Below, in pieces: positions 9,594 to 22,249 of a stretch of DNA of 64,000 nucleotides. The position numbers and the translations under genes are program-made. Under the pieces are notes generated by a model that was given only the letters and a program-made list of their open reading frames with translations, was not told the origin of the DNA and did not search any database. The first letter of the stretch is position 1. Every line of letters starts with the position of its first letter. Source of the stretch: Bathymodiolus brooksi (Eukaryota; Mollusca; Bivalvia; Mytilida; Modiolidae); NCBI GenBank assembly GCA_963680875.1, contig OY804588.1, positions 78,764,829 to 78,828,828 on the forward strand. The letters run 5' to 3'.

Positions 9594-10889
9594 ACTATAC
9601 AAAGATTTTTTTCCTCCAATCTTCCATCTGAAAACAGCTGTAACTTTCTTAATATTGCATCAAAATTAACAAATGAGGTACCATTTGAAAGAGGAAAGAT
9701 ATATCTTTCCACTGATTATAATATTATGATTATGCATTAATTACATAATTAATTATTATGCCATTAGTTGCAAAATCTTGATGTGCACACTTGACCAAAA
9801 TTAGCTGTTTCATGTTTATTCAAATGGTAAAACTTTTTACAATTTCTTAATCAACACAGCATGACCTCCAAAACCGTGTCTCAGATTTTTCCTTTGATGT
9901 TTCAATCTCTCTTAAAGCCCCATTATGTGTATACAGCCTGACTTCATATGGTTTCACCAACTTTAATTGTGCGTAGAATTTGTTCTATTAATTCCATCAG
10001 AAATCTGAGACACTATTTTGCAGATAATAGGTCTAAGAACAACATATACCAAAACCAATCCTCTAGGGGTACCAATGCAGGAGCTAATTTCATTCAAAGT
10101 CGACATTTTATGTCAAAAATTGTAGTGGAAAAATCCCAAAAATTGTAATTTTCCTCTTTGTACCCCATTTATTTTCTTGAATAAAAGTCACAAATGTGCC
10201 ATGGGAACACTTCAGGATTGACCTTGAATCATAAATTAACAATGATTTGACCAGAAAGATAGAATTTCTTCACACAAACTCTAAATATAGCTGGAAAATG
10301 CACAACCTGTGCAGCAAACACATGAAATTGGCGGGAGAAGATACATCACTCAGACCTTACTTGAGGTTAACTGCCTACTGATAAGGTCAAAACTCCACCT
10401 CCACTGACCAGACGTGAACCACTAATTATAACAGGAATCACCTGGAACCTTAATTTGCTCATTATGTGTATTCTTCCCTTTTAGTTGGATTTTACTAAAT
10501 GAAAATTATACATTAGATATTTTGAAATAAATTCCATTGCAAATAACTAATTTATTTCTTTTGGTATTGATGAAAAGTTAGCTACATCCATGCTGCTTTC
10601 CCCTTCATTTAATGGAATGTTCTCTTATCTCAAGTATTACTGGTCAGTGGTCATAAAACTATCAAATTATCCAACAGATAAACAATTAAGGACCGCCGAC
10701 TTGTTTTTATCATCTCTGATTCAAGCACATGTGTTTGTTTACAAAACTAATTAAAAGTAATGCTCATTAATGGTACATCATATCTGAATTAGTTTTTCAC
10801 CTATGTATCAAGAATGTTATAATAAAATAAAAATTGATAAAATAAAATTTGATGAAAAAAATATCCTTTTTTGTATAGTGCTACCTTAA
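9594..10889. mobile_element. Non-autonomous DNA transposon with TTAA flanks, piggyBac-like
   Basis: The ends are inverted repeats: GGTAGCACTATACAAA at 9,598 and its reverse complement ending at 10,885. Each is directly bordered by TTAA (9,594-9,597 and 10,886-10,889), the target site of piggyBac transposases. The 1,288-bp interior has only short frames, so any transposase must act in trans. The terminal nucleotides differ from the canonical piggyBac start, so the superfamily call rests on the TTAA flanks. Confidence 0.6.
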
Positions 10890-13800
10890 TTTCTACAGAC
10901 ATTTATTATCCTAATTAACATTACTAATATATACAAATAATGTATATGCTATTGATATTTTAATCACATACTAAATAATGTTTCTTATTTGTCCTTTCTT
11001 TCTTCTTGCTGTTTTCATTGTGTATGATTTTCATTATTTATTATTTATGTATCTCTATACCTTTGTAACTGCATGGTTTATGAGAATAAAGATATATATA
11101 ACAATTGAATGATCTTATGTCAACATTCCTTCCACGAATTAATAACATTTATTTTTAGTGGGGGAAAAAACGGAACAGGATGTTATTGTTTGTTTTGTGA
11201 GGATAAACTGCGTGTCACCCAAACATTGACGTAAATGATAATAAAACATTTGTTTTGGTTTTAACATAACAATATATTTCAAATTTGTTTTTGTATCATT
11301 TCTTTTGTTGACTAGTATTATATAACAATTGAACATTCTTGTCAACATTCCTTCCACGAAATAATAACATTTTTATTAAACAACCTTATTCAGAAAAAAA
11401 CTGCTGAGATCTGCTAATCTGGGTCACGGGTCACTGTAATCGGGCGGCTGTATCGAGAAACAGATACGGTGTTGAAAAAACTGTTGATACTCATAAAATA
11501 TTGATACATGCTATGATATTGTATGTTTGTCTTCAAGAAATATGATAGACAAAACCATGTGTGAAGTTTTATGACGAAATATCTCCGATTTCTATGTAAA
11601 TTTACGAGTTGAAGTGGGGAAATTTTAAGTTAGATTTCTAAAAATCTTCTACTCTGAAACCACAGGTAAATTTACTTTAACGATGTATTTCTATCTTGGA
11701 CAAGAATAATGAGCATCCTGATTGGATGACCGATTTAAAACACACTGACTCTGCATGGTAAAGTGATGCATGTAAAAGAAATCTGTTATATTTATTCATT
11801 TGTTTGATTCTGGAATATTGCTGATCATTGATTTAAACAAGAAAAAAGAAAAAAAAAAGAAGGGGGTGAATTTTATTTGTGAATTTTACAGTTTAAATAA
11901 ATGTTATGTTTCGACAGTTTAAAGAGAAAAATAAAAAATTGTTGCGACTAAAGCTTAAATCAGCGTTAAAAATTGAACAAATATCAGTGGTTTTGTAAAT
12001 GAAATTTATTTTAAATAAAAAATCTGAATTTATTATTTATTAATCTATTATTAATGATACAATTTTATATCCCTTGGGAGGGGGAGGGGGGCTATGATAA
12101 AGATTTGAAATAAAAACACAGGACCGGATTTTAAGCAAAAATAATAATCCAGGATTAGTTTTTTATTAAAAAAAATCCAGGACCCTGTGTCCAGGATTTT
12201 TTTTTTTAAAGTTAATAATAGGAAATATTGACATCCACACTTGCCTTTTCGACAGCACATATCTGTGTCCACACTTGTTATTTAGTAAAAAAAACTCGGT
12301 CGATGTTAGTAGCATTAAACTAAAATGTTATTATATAGAAGTTTACAAGGTCTAGTGATCTATATAATTCGATGCATGAGATAGATTTAAACAGAAATCA
12401 TTCTTAAATGTGGAAAAAATATAAAACCCTAACTTTATATGAAATTTATCCAGTAACACGATAATCGAGTTATTAATATACTTGATGTGAGAGTCCAATC
12501 TATTCATTTAAGTTTCTATTTCGAGCGGCCACGAAATATATCAATATGGTTAACGTGTTTCCTGCCTCCAGCAATTGACACCAGCACCAGACACAGAGCC
12601 AATGTACAAATAACAATAATAATTGTCTACAATAAACGACACCGACGTCGCTTACATGAAATATTTACCACAAATTAACCAAATAAAATCAAATCACTTT
12701 CCTTATGTTACAAAGAATTAGGGTACAATTTATTGAGAATAAAACGTAACCTCACTTACACAACCCGCTCCAATCTCGGTAGCGATAAAATATAATGGCG
12801 ACTACGTACAATCGGAATCAAAATTTACATGGACGTCTGCCAAGGCGGAATTATAACCACTTACTTAAAACCATTTATATTATAAGAAATATAAGACTTC
12901 AGAATTTCCAAAGAGGTGGCAACCCGCACCTTTCACAACCCGCCACCCGCCGCTCCAAAAGCAAACTGCACCCAAAGCAACCCGCACCTTGAAATAACCG
13001 ACAACCAGAACAACTACATAACGTAACTGTACTAAGATCTTTTAAAGTAAACTTTTATATGTTTCGCACCTCCCCCTTGTCTTATAATCTGACATTATTC
13101 AATATGTATTTCTTCGATTGCTGTGTACTTAGATTGTTTGCTGTGTAATTACCTTTTAAACTAGCCGCGTCTAATACTTATCTGTAAAGTTAGATGGCGC
13201 TTCGGTCGCTTTGCAAAAATTGACCAATTAGCAACCAATAAACAGATGGGGAATTCCTCTTTGACATTCCAAAAAATGTAAACAGACGACCTGATTTGAA
13301 AACAATCACGATGCGGATTTAATCTCCTCATAGTAACTGCAACTCATTAAAATACATATATGCATCAACAAGTCCAGACATTCCTCTCTGAAATATGATA
13401 ATTTATTAAACCTTACAGTAGGTATGATGAACTGAAATAGTCTGATGATATTAAAACTATTTACAAGCATTACATTTACTATGATTGTAAAATGTTTTTA
13501 AATTGGTTAAAATTGTCAATTTTTCTAATATCATCAGGTAGGTAATTCCATATAACAGCAGCTGTATGTTTAAAATCAATAGGGTAGTATCGCTTCATTT
13601 TAAAAACCGTTCCAATATCTTTACAATAAAAAAATATATATCATATTATCGCTATTTTTTTTATTTTGCCTTTGATGTTTAAAACCGATATATTTCATAT
13701 CACGTAAAATGAGATGATTCCAATTATCGCTAATCGCTAAGCGTTGTCAAGGACGCACATAGTATTATCTTTTTTCTAATATGACGTTATAATGACGTCA

Positions 13801-13910
13801 CATTACCAAATTCTTGATAATTAAGTGATTAACGATAAAAATATTAATTGTGTTTTAAAAAATGTCAGTATCTCAACAACAAATATTTAATTATGAATAC
13901 AAAATAGCGA
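10890..13910. other. Intergenic, no gene recognised
   Basis: A direct repeat of about 60 bp sits at about 11,090-11,155 and 11,314-11,378 (shared CAACATTCCTTCCACGAA). A G-rich stretch at about 12,070-12,090 and two TCCAGGA-containing A/T-rich segments near 12,150-12,200 look like mobile-element debris. A C-rich patch at 12,915-13,000 has repeated CAACCCGC words. None supports a function. Confidence 0.45.
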
Positions 13911-14013
13911 TAAATTAATTAAAGATGTTTTTTAAAACTCGAGGACGTTTCTCAGTCATCTCTCATCGACTGAGAAAAGTCCTCTCGTTTTAAAAAAAAC
14001 ATCGTTAATCAGT
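13911..14013. repeat. Near-continuous palindrome, about 100 bp (foldback 3)
   Basis: 13,924-13,957 pairs with 13,968-14,003 (GATGTTTTTTAAAAC against GTTTTAAAAAAAACATC, and the CTCAGTC/GACTGAG core), with weak outward extension. Confidence 0.75.
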
Positions 14014-15080
14014 TATTCCGGATTTTTAAATGTACAACTGTGTCCGAATCTGTTATTATTCATGCACCGTCGTCTGCAAAATATGGAACATACTTTAAGT
14101 CAAAGTGTTGATAGCGAAAACAGTCAATTTGATCATGATAAGGACACCTGTACTGTCATCCAAAATATGAGGTTTTATTTTCGGTCATAATTTCCTTTCG
14201 TCTTTGAGTGCATGCGTAATGTCTTTTTATAATTTGGAACTGTTCCCAGTGGCGGATTTAGAGGGGGGCGTGCGGGGCGTGCGGGGCGTGCGCCCCTCCC
14301 CCCCACCCCCCTAAAATTCGCAAAGCATATGTTATACAATGTTAATTAAGCAGTTCAATAAATAACTTTTTCATGAATGGTTAACTCGTGACCTGTAGTA
14401 AAATATTCTTACACATTGTAAATACACGTTGGATGTGTTCGCTGATTCATATATGTATTCGCCGTCAATAGTTCAAAGATTATTCCATTCTGATTGGTCC
14501 CGAGGTACCAGACATCAACTATTTTAAAATATAGGGTCGGTAACCTGTGTGTACAGTGTGAATCACAGCTATGAGGAGATTTTTCACGAGAAAAGTTTTT
14601 GCGGTATTCAGGGTGGGATGTTTTAATTGATATATAAGTGATATAAACGATCGTCGAAATAGTTTTGATATTGAAGTTGCTCACAATAACTACGTCAAAG
14701 ATACTACATTTTGTTGGCTGCATATTGTATTTTAAAGTTAGGATGATATGCTATATTTATATGAAGTGAATCATAACGTTTATATAATACAAGTTGTTTC
14801 GCAAGAATAAATAAGAAGTTACTACGTACAACCAAACCTAAGTTATGTGTTATATCTTAAGCACAATGAATATAGAAAGGAAATAATTTAAATTCGTACA
14901 AGCTGGCAAGGGAGAATTTAGCTATCGTTTAAACACTAGATAGTACACAACGTCATCGAGAGACATAATAGTGAAACAATATTTAACTTTGAATCACAAT
15001 CTAATTGCCAATGCAATATCTCGTCATCTCGCCGCAAATGACAGAATATTTTTCAACAAAGTGTTGTTATCTTCGAGGGG
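14014..15080. other. Intergenic; GC-rich transposon-end-like block at 14,250-14,320
   Basis: CAGTGGCGGATTTAGAGGGG at about 14,250, three GTGCGGGGC words and a C-rich stretch resemble the terminus of a common invertebrate DNA-transposon family. The partner end was not found. The remainder shows nothing coding. Confidence 0.35.
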
Positions 15081-15240
15081 AAAATCCGGTTTTAGTGGAG
15101 TTGATGTTGTTCGATGCTTACTTTTCTGTGTAATGTTTTCTAGATCGTTGTTTATCCTTTTGTCCATTTCCTTAGGGCCACTGTACATATTGTCTGTCCT
15201 TCAATTTACGCCTTTTGATGTTTTAAAATGTTATTAAATA
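15080..15240 (+). repeat. Penelope-like 3'-tail repeat, fragment
   Basis: TTTAGTGGAGTTGATGTTGT through the TAGATCGTTGTTTATCCTTTT and TGTCTGTCCTTC words matches the tail that follows the reverse transcriptase fragment at 18,360. It is a diverged, truncated copy. Confidence 0.65.
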
Positions 15241-15589
15241 GAAGTTTACAATCCCTACTGACCTAATATGCGATGTATCATATAGATTTAAATGTATAGG
15301 ATTCTTGAATATTAACAAAACAACAATTTAATTGTTTGAAAACGTTGTGTAACCGGAGTTGCAAACTTTAACAACGCATTTTAATGATTTCTTTTGTACA
15401 GTGACACGATAGTTATACTATTATACTGTATGTGAAAATTCAATTTATTCACTTAATTGAGCTCTAACTCAATTATTCACTGTATTTCTGTATTTCTTTT
15501 AACATAATGTAAGTTTGTGACAAAAAATTAACAATGATAATAACATGCATGCAATATAAAATGAATGATTACATTGCTCAGATTTATAA

Positions 15590-15835
15590 GAAATAGCCAA
15601 GGGTCGAATTTAATAGGAACAGGTTGAAGATATCAAAGGGTAAATCAGAAGCCGTAAATCGAAGAAGAACAGACAACACAGGCCAAAAGAAAACATGGAA
15701 AAGGACAAACAACGATCTACAAAGCACTACACAGAAAACAAAACATTGAACAGCACAAGTCCCACTAAAACTGGGTGCTCCGGAGGGGTAAACAGTGTGT
15801 GCTCCACAGGTGACACCCATCGTGACACATATTTT
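15590..15835 (-). repeat. Penelope-like 3'-tail repeat, minus strand
   Basis: The minus strand reads GGGTGTCACCTGTGGAGCAC, then CCCCTCCGGAGCACC, TAGATCGTTGTTTGTCC and TCTTCTTCGATTTACGG in the same order as the other tail copies, ending at about 15,590. Confidence 0.75.
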
Positions 15836-16150
15836 ATATAACAGTTAACCAAGTTATGTGTGATATTCTCCTTTGTTTTACTTATATGTAAAATTTTCTG
15901 TATAATGCATTATACCTAAATTGTAATGTATTAAATGTTTAAACGTCCTTCTCTAAATCCCCTCAGCAACAGTTCTTCAGTCTGTTGCCCGATTGTGGTT
16001 TGTTGCTGCTTCAATAAGATAACACCTTTCATTCGTCAGTTGCGTCATGTGATCTATGTGCTGTGGTAAGCAGTTGTTGTCATCTAACACAGTCAATAAA
16101 TGTGTATTAACACATGCCAAAGTAATATAATTTGTATACTGTTACCATTA
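15836..16150. other. Intergenic, nothing recognised
   Basis: AT-rich sequence without an open frame, repeat match or RNA-like element. Confidence 0.4.
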
Positions 16151-16159
16151 TCTAGTGCA

Positions 16160-16280
16160 GCGTGGCACAGTGGAGCCTATCACTGAGGTCACCTCTCTTA
16201 AGCAGCCACCTGTATTAAAATGTGGCCTTTTTGCCATTTTGTCTTTGTCACAGAGGTGACATCTTAATACAGGTTTGACT
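16160..16280. mobile_element. Short MITE-like fragment with pogo/Tigger-like end
   Basis: CACAGTGGAGCCTATCACTG, then ACCTGTATTA and, inverted, TAATACAGGT and GAGGTGACATC, recall the termini of Tigger-like elements (CAGTGGAACCTC-type). The far terminal motif is missing or decayed. Family assignment is tentative. Confidence 0.35.
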
Positions 16281-16800
16281 ACGTATACATCATTCATCAG
16301 TTTGTAGATTCTATGGCTTACGTTACTCATTGCTCATATACAACTTTACTGGTGTCTAACACGATTTCCATTTCAAGTGATATTCGTGTTTGTCAACAAT
16401 ACCCCGACAGGCCTCATTTGTAGAATAGGCCATTGTTTGGACTTTGATTCTGGTCTTTGGCCATTGTATTATCTGCCATATTTAATTTATCTCTTTAGTA
16501 TCTTCAACCGTTCTCACAAGTCATAATAAATAAGTTCGATAACTCTGCATTTAGCTATGATCTAATTTTGGATAATCAGACTGGTAATACTTGGCACTGA
16601 CAAAACATATAAAATGAAGGCAGTAAAATAATCTCCTCTGAACTGTCGATCGAGAAAAAATTTAAAATATACTAGAGAGGTAGCGTTTGCATCGTACTTG
16701 ATAAATCCCAATTTTGGTTGTTGTCAGTTGCAATTTAATTTAATCAACAGCAAATTATAATGTAGTTGTTTTATATCCCTGGTTTTTGATTGGACAATGC
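16281..16800. other. Intergenic, nothing recognised
   Basis: No coding or repeat signal beyond short AT-rich words. Confidence 0.4.
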
Positions 16801-17277
16801 TGTAATTTTCATGTTATCAATTCCACGGTTGAAAATCATGAGATATTTTAGACGATTGCCGCTTACGTCATCTTGACAACAATGTAGCAATACACATGAT
16901 TACATTTGAATGGAGATAACTGAATTGTATTTGAATATTTCACGTATCAATTGTCGATTTAATGGTGTAATTTTCACCAATTCCAAGGTTGAAATAGCAT
17001 GAAATATTTATTGTTATTTTAACTGATTACCGCTTATGTCATTTTGTCAATAATACGGAAATATGCTTATATGATGTATGTATGACTATCCTACACATGA
17101 TTACATTAGAATGGAGATAACTGTATTGTATTTGAAATTTCATGGCATCAATTGTCGATTCAATGGTCGCAAATATCCGTTTACTGGCTCCGCTAGCGCG
17201 TCGCCAGTAAACTCAATTTGCGACCATAAATCTCCAATTGATGCCGTGAAATTTTCAAATACAATACAGTTATCTCC
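16800..17277. repeat. Foldback 4 (165-bp palindrome) with two half-copies in tandem
   Basis: 17,113-17,277 is a nearly complete palindrome. GGAGATAACTGTATTGTATT pairs with the end at 17,277, and the centre folds again (GTTTACTGGC against GCCAGTAAAC) around CGCTAGCGCG. Upstream, 16,810-16,965 and 16,978-17,165 are two diverged direct copies of the left half plus its flank (shared ACATGATTACATT, GGAGATAACTG and CAATTGTCGATT). Confidence 0.75.
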
Positions 17278-17639
17278 TAAATAATTAGATTCCGGACGCC
17301 TGTCAATTAGATTCACATCAATATTTCGCATGCGCAATAGTAACTTCCGCCCAACCTGAAAACAGAAAAAACCATCGCAAAGACAAATACGTGTATAGCC
17401 TTAAATGGTTCAAAACATACAAATTAAAAGGGTGGACACATTCTGTTAAGTCAAAGGCAATTATCCGCCCGGGGCCTTGACAATGCGTTCTACCAAGTGC
17501 AAAATGTATTGTTTGCATGCTTGACTGATCATATTCAACATATTTTTTTCTAGCTTCTGAATTTTCGATCGAGTGAGCGCATTCTCTTTATTGACAGATA
17601 ATATTCAGCAGGAGTTGGAATGGGCATATCTTAATTTGT

Positions 17640-18400
17640 AAAAAAATACTCTGATTCTACCAAAAAGTTCTCTGAAACTGATATCATCAACATGCTCGAG
17701 TTGTTGATTGAAAGCATATTTGTTATCTTTGTTGGATGTGTTTTTCAACAGATATTTGGCATATCCATGTGTACAAAATATGCTCCTCTTCTTGCCGACG
17801 TGGTCCGTTATTCGTATGAGGTAGACTTCATACAGGGGCTTCTCAATAAAGACGAAAAGAAGCTAGCCCGATCCCTTTTTTCACGTTCCGTTATATAGAC
17901 CATGATGTCCTTTCACTTAATAATACTAGGCTTGGTGAATTCGTTGATCGCGTCTTTCCCATTGAGCTTAAAATGAAGGATATCACAGATACAGATAGGA
18001 CTGCTTCATACCTTGATCTACCCCTGGAAATTGGCAGTGAGGGGCAGTTAAGAACGAAACTTTGCGACAAAAGAGATGATTTCAATTTTCCCAGTGTGCA
18101 TTTTCCATTTATATGTGTAGGTACATTCCAGCAGCACCTGTATATGGAGTATATATTTCTCAGTTGATACGAGATTCCAGAGATTGTGGTTCCTATCAGG
18201 ATATCCTTGATAGAAGGTTACTACTAACAAGGAAGCAACTGAACCAAATTTCACTGTCACCAGCATGACTTATTGACCGCTATGGAATATCTGTGTCACA
18301 AATGACCACGGATATGTTCCTCGTGTCGTAAACACTTCCTGGCCCTTTCCTCATTCATGACTTATCACCGGATTTGTATCTAAATTAACACGACGGGTGT
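17640..18400 (+). pseudogene. Reverse transcriptase fragment, Penelope-like element
   Basis: The frame from about 17,640 (KKFSETDIINMLELLIES) contains an RT motif B remnant (GISMCTKYAPLLAD). At about 17,876-17,884 it shifts frame, and the next segment (FRYIDHDVLSLNN) is the catalytic YIDD region with an extra His codon splitting the two Asp. The following thumb and C-terminal parts (ASYLDLPLEI, KLCDKRDDFNFP, then ISQLIRDSRDCGSYQDILDR after another shift) match a family I know from bivalves, usually annotated as a reverse-transcriptase-domain protein. N-terminal RT and any endonuclease are absent. Inactive. Penelope-like assignment is my reading; a related RT lineage is possible. Confidence 0.65.
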
Positions 18401-20159
18401 CACTAGTTGCGCAGGAACTGCTTACCCTTCCGAAGCACCTGTTTTCACCCCTGGTGGGGTTGGTGTTAATCGATCTTAGTTTTATGTGTATGTTTTGTAG
18501 ATGGTTTTTGTCCTTTTGTCTTTTTTATTTTGGACATTGTGTTGTCTGTCCTTCTTCGATTTACGGATTCTGATTACCTCCCTTTGGTATCTTCAAACTC
18601 TTCCTATTGAAGTGCGTGTACCAAGACAGGAAAGTGAGCCGTCATGTATTTGTGTGTTAAGTGTATCGATTTTTCCCTGATCTACAATTTGTCTATTGGA
18701 TTTAAGAATAGTTTCGGCAGTGTGGTAGTTTTTGCTTTTCATGTTATTGACACAACTCAAACGATTCCATTTCCCATCTAACCTCGTTTGTATGACAATA
18801 GTTGGCATTAGAAGTACTCTTTGATATTTTCAAGATGGGTTCATGTGTAATACGTAAGTATTTTTTTAATAAAATACAGGATTTACAATTTATAAATATG
18901 CAAATATGATTGATTGATATGTAAGTGTTTGTCATAAAACTGGTTGGAACAATGATGTACATATTGTAATCATTGTTGTAAAAAAAAATGATAATCTGAA
19001 TCAGTTTTTCTTAAATGTGAAACTAACTGAAATGCACTGTTTTTCTGTTTAGTACATACACAAACACGCGGACATCATCTACATTTTGTTAAAGGGCTTG
19101 TCATGTTACGATAGCAACAAACACAACCTAAACTACATGATAATAAAATAATAACACAATACTAAATGTTTTATTTTTAGTCGGTCATGTGAGGAACCAA
19201 TGGACATATCTTGTAATAAATGACCAAAAAATTTGTTCTTATATATCAAATATTAACCATATATCTAGAAAAAAAAATATTGATTTAAGATTATTTTCTA
19301 TAGATTGATAGAGAAAATTGCACAGCTGCCCCAGAAGTATAGACGTCTATAAAATCATTATTGTCCAAGACTTATTTATAAATGAGTAATTTCCAAATAT
19401 CTTTCTTTTACTTTGAGAAATGTAAATACATGTATGAAACAAATCAATACAATAATTTCTTTCTTTAATGTTTTTTTTCATTGTTTAGTGATTCGTGGGA
19501 CATAACTCTAGTTAAATTTTAAATTTCTAAACACCATTGTCATTACTTCCCTCTCTGCATCTGTCGTCGTTGTCCGTTATCTTCATTAAACCAATTGCAT
19601 CCAAACTTGGTAGGAATGTTAATTGGATGGCCCTCTACATACTTTTGTTGATCGGAAATTCACAATTAAAAAAGATGCACCAAGGTGCAAAAATGTGTTT
19701 TCTCCTTTTGTATATTGAATTTGTATTTAAAACCCGATTTTGATGATTATTTCTTCATGTTCCTTATCAAATACATGTATGACCGCGTGAAAATGTGACT
19801 TCTGGTTTTCAATTGTATTGTTATCATGATTACTTAAAGGTGGTCGATGTTGACAACATATCTTCTCCAGCAAAATTGTACACTTGAAGTAGAAGTGCTC
19901 TGTAAGCTTCATGAATGGTAGTTTTATTTTTAATGATTTTTTTATTTACCAAGCAACGTCAATATTATAAATTCAACTGAAAATCCTTGCATATTTTTTC
20001 TTTGAAAATGGTACAGAATGTGTACATATGTGACATATTTATGACAGAAACTCTTTGTACTTACCTCCTGTTAAAATAAGCTATCTCAATTTTAACGGAC
20101 GCATCATTTATTTTTCTTATGATGAACCGTGACTTCCAGTTTATAATTCAACTATCCTG
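18097..20159 (+). repeat. 2.07-kb tandem duplication, copy 1
   Basis: It begins inside the RT fragment and ends just before an almost identical second copy. Contents: RT C-terminus, element tail, the minus-strand MKSKN frame and about 1.3 kb of AT-rich DNA. The two copies differ by scattered substitutions and small indels. Confidence 0.9.
18360..18810 (+). repeat. Penelope-like 3'-tail repeat, tail of the RT copy
   Basis: It follows the RT fragment directly. Landmarks: ACGACGGGTGTCACTAGTTG, CTTCCGAAGCACC, TGGTGGGGTTGGTGTTA, TTGTGTTGTCTGTCC and TTCGATTTACGG. The end, read on the minus strand, holds the MKSKNYHTAETILKSN frame. This arrangement identifies the other solo tails in the window as debris of one family. 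Confidence 0.75.
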
Positions 20160-22231
20160 TGCACTTTCCATTTATATGTGTAGGTACATTCCAGCAGCAC
20201 CTGTATATAGAGTATATATTTCTCAGTTGATACGAGATTCCAGAGATTGTGGTTCCTATCAGGATATCCTTGATAGAAGGTTGCTACTAACAAGGAAGCA
20301 ACTGAACCAAATGTCACTGTCGCCAGCATGTCTTATTGACCGCTATGGAATATCTGTGTCACAAATGACCACGGATATGTTCCTCTTGTCGTAAACACTT
20401 CCTGGCCCTTTCCTCATTCATGACTTATCACCGGGTTTGTATCTAAATTAACACGACGGTTGTCACTAGTGGCGAAGGAACTGCCTACCCTTCCGAAGCA
20501 CCTGTTTTCACCCCTGGTGGGGTTGGTGTTACTCGATCTTAGTTTTATGTGTATGTTCTGTAGATCGTTTTTGTCCTTTTATCTTTTATTTTGGACATTG
20601 TGTTGTCTGTCCTTCTTCGATTTACGGATTCTGATTACCTCCCTTTGGTATCTTCAAACTCTTCCTATTGAAGTGCCTGTACCAAGACAGGAAAGTGAGC
20701 AGTCATGTATTTGTGTGTTAAGTGTATCGATTTTTCCCTGATCTACGATTTGTCTATTGGATTTAAGAATAGTTTCGGCAGTGTGGTAGTTTTTGCTTTT
20801 CATGTTATTGACACAACTCAAACGATTCCATTTCCCATCTAACCTCGTTTGTATGACGATAGTTGGCATTAGAAGTACTCTTTGATATTTTCAAGATGGG
20901 TTCATGTGTAATACGTAAGGTTTTTTTTAATAAAATACAGGATTTACAATTTATAAATATGCAAATATGATTGATTGATTAATAATATGTAAGTGTTTGT
21001 CATAAAACTGGTTGGAACAATGTTGTACATATTGTAATCATTTTTGTAAAAAAAAAAATGATAATCTGAATCAGTTTTTCTTAAATGTGAAACTAACTGA
21101 AATGCACTGTTTTTTTCTGTTTATTACATACACAAACACGCGGACAACGTCTACATTTTGTTAAAGGGCTTGTCACGTTACGATAGCAACAAACACAGCA
21201 TAAACTACATGATAATAAAATAATAACACAATACTAAATGTTTTATTTTTAGTCGGTCATGTGAGGAACCAATGGACAAATCTTTTAATAAATGACCAAA
21301 AAAATTGTTCTTATATATCAAATATTAACATATATCTAGAAAAAAAAATATTGATTTAAGATTTTTTTCTATAGATTGATAGAGAAAATTGCACAGCTGC
21401 CCCAGAAGTATAGACGTCTATAAAATCATTATTGTCCAAGACTTATTTATAAATGAGTAATTTCCAAATATCTTTCTTTTACTTTGAGAAATTTAAATAC
21501 ATGTATGAAACAAATCAATACAATAATTTCTTTCTTTAATGTTTTTTTTCATTGTTTAGTGATTCGTGGGACATAACTCTAGTTAAATTTTAAATTTCTA
21601 AACACCATTGTCATTACTTCCCTCTCTGCATCTGTCGTCGTTGTCCGTTATCTTCATTAAACAAATTGCATCCAAACTTGGTAGGAATGTTAATTGGATG
21701 GCCCTCTACATACTTTTGTTGATCGGAAATTCACAATTAAAAAAGATGCACCAAGGTGCAAAAATGTGTTTTCTCCTTTTGTATATTGAATTTGTATTTA
21801 AAACCCGATTTTGATGATTATTTCTTCATGTTCCTTATCAAATACATGTATGACCGCGTGAAAATGTGACTTCTGGTTTTCAATTGTATTGTTATCATGA
21901 TTACTTAAAGGTGGTCGATGTTGACAACATATCTTCTCCAGCAAAATTGTACACTTGAAATAGAAGTGCTCTGTAAGCTTCATGAATGGTAGTTTTATTT
22001 TTAATGATTTTTTTATTTACCAAGCAACGTCAATATTATATAATTCAACTGAAAATCCTTGCATATTTTTTCTTTGAAAATGGTACAGAATTTGTACATA
22101 TGTGACATATTTATGACAGAAACTCTTTATACTTACCTCCTGTTAAAATAAGCTATCTCAATTTTAACGGACGCATCATTTATTTTTCTTATGATGAACC
22201 GTGACTTCCAGTTTATAATTCAACTATCCTG
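20160..22231 (+). repeat. 2.07-kb tandem duplication, copy 2
   Basis: This repeats 18,097-20,159 at an offset of 2,063-2,072 bp. The junction (ATCCTG/TGCA) against the original left boundary (CAGTG/TGCA) shares only a TG(TGCA) microhomology, pointing to replication slippage or end joining. In this copy the RT C-terminal frame 20,119-20,394 is open. Confidence 0.9.
20420..20870 (+). repeat. Penelope-like 3'-tail repeat in duplication copy 2
   Basis: Same landmarks as 18,360-18,810 (GGCGAAGGAACTGCCTACCC, then CTTCGATTTACGG) with few substitutions. Confidence 0.75.
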
Positions 22232-22249
22232 TTACTTCGTGTATATAAT

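Noticed and set aside
14409..14723. 104-residue minus-strand protein
   Set aside because: Composition is unlike a protein, there is no start context and there are no splice sites.
15584..15820. Hypothetical 78-residue membrane-like protein
   Set aside because: The frame lies in the untranslated tail of a retroelement family. The same hydrophobic translation recurs at 14,971, 20,460 and 54,476.
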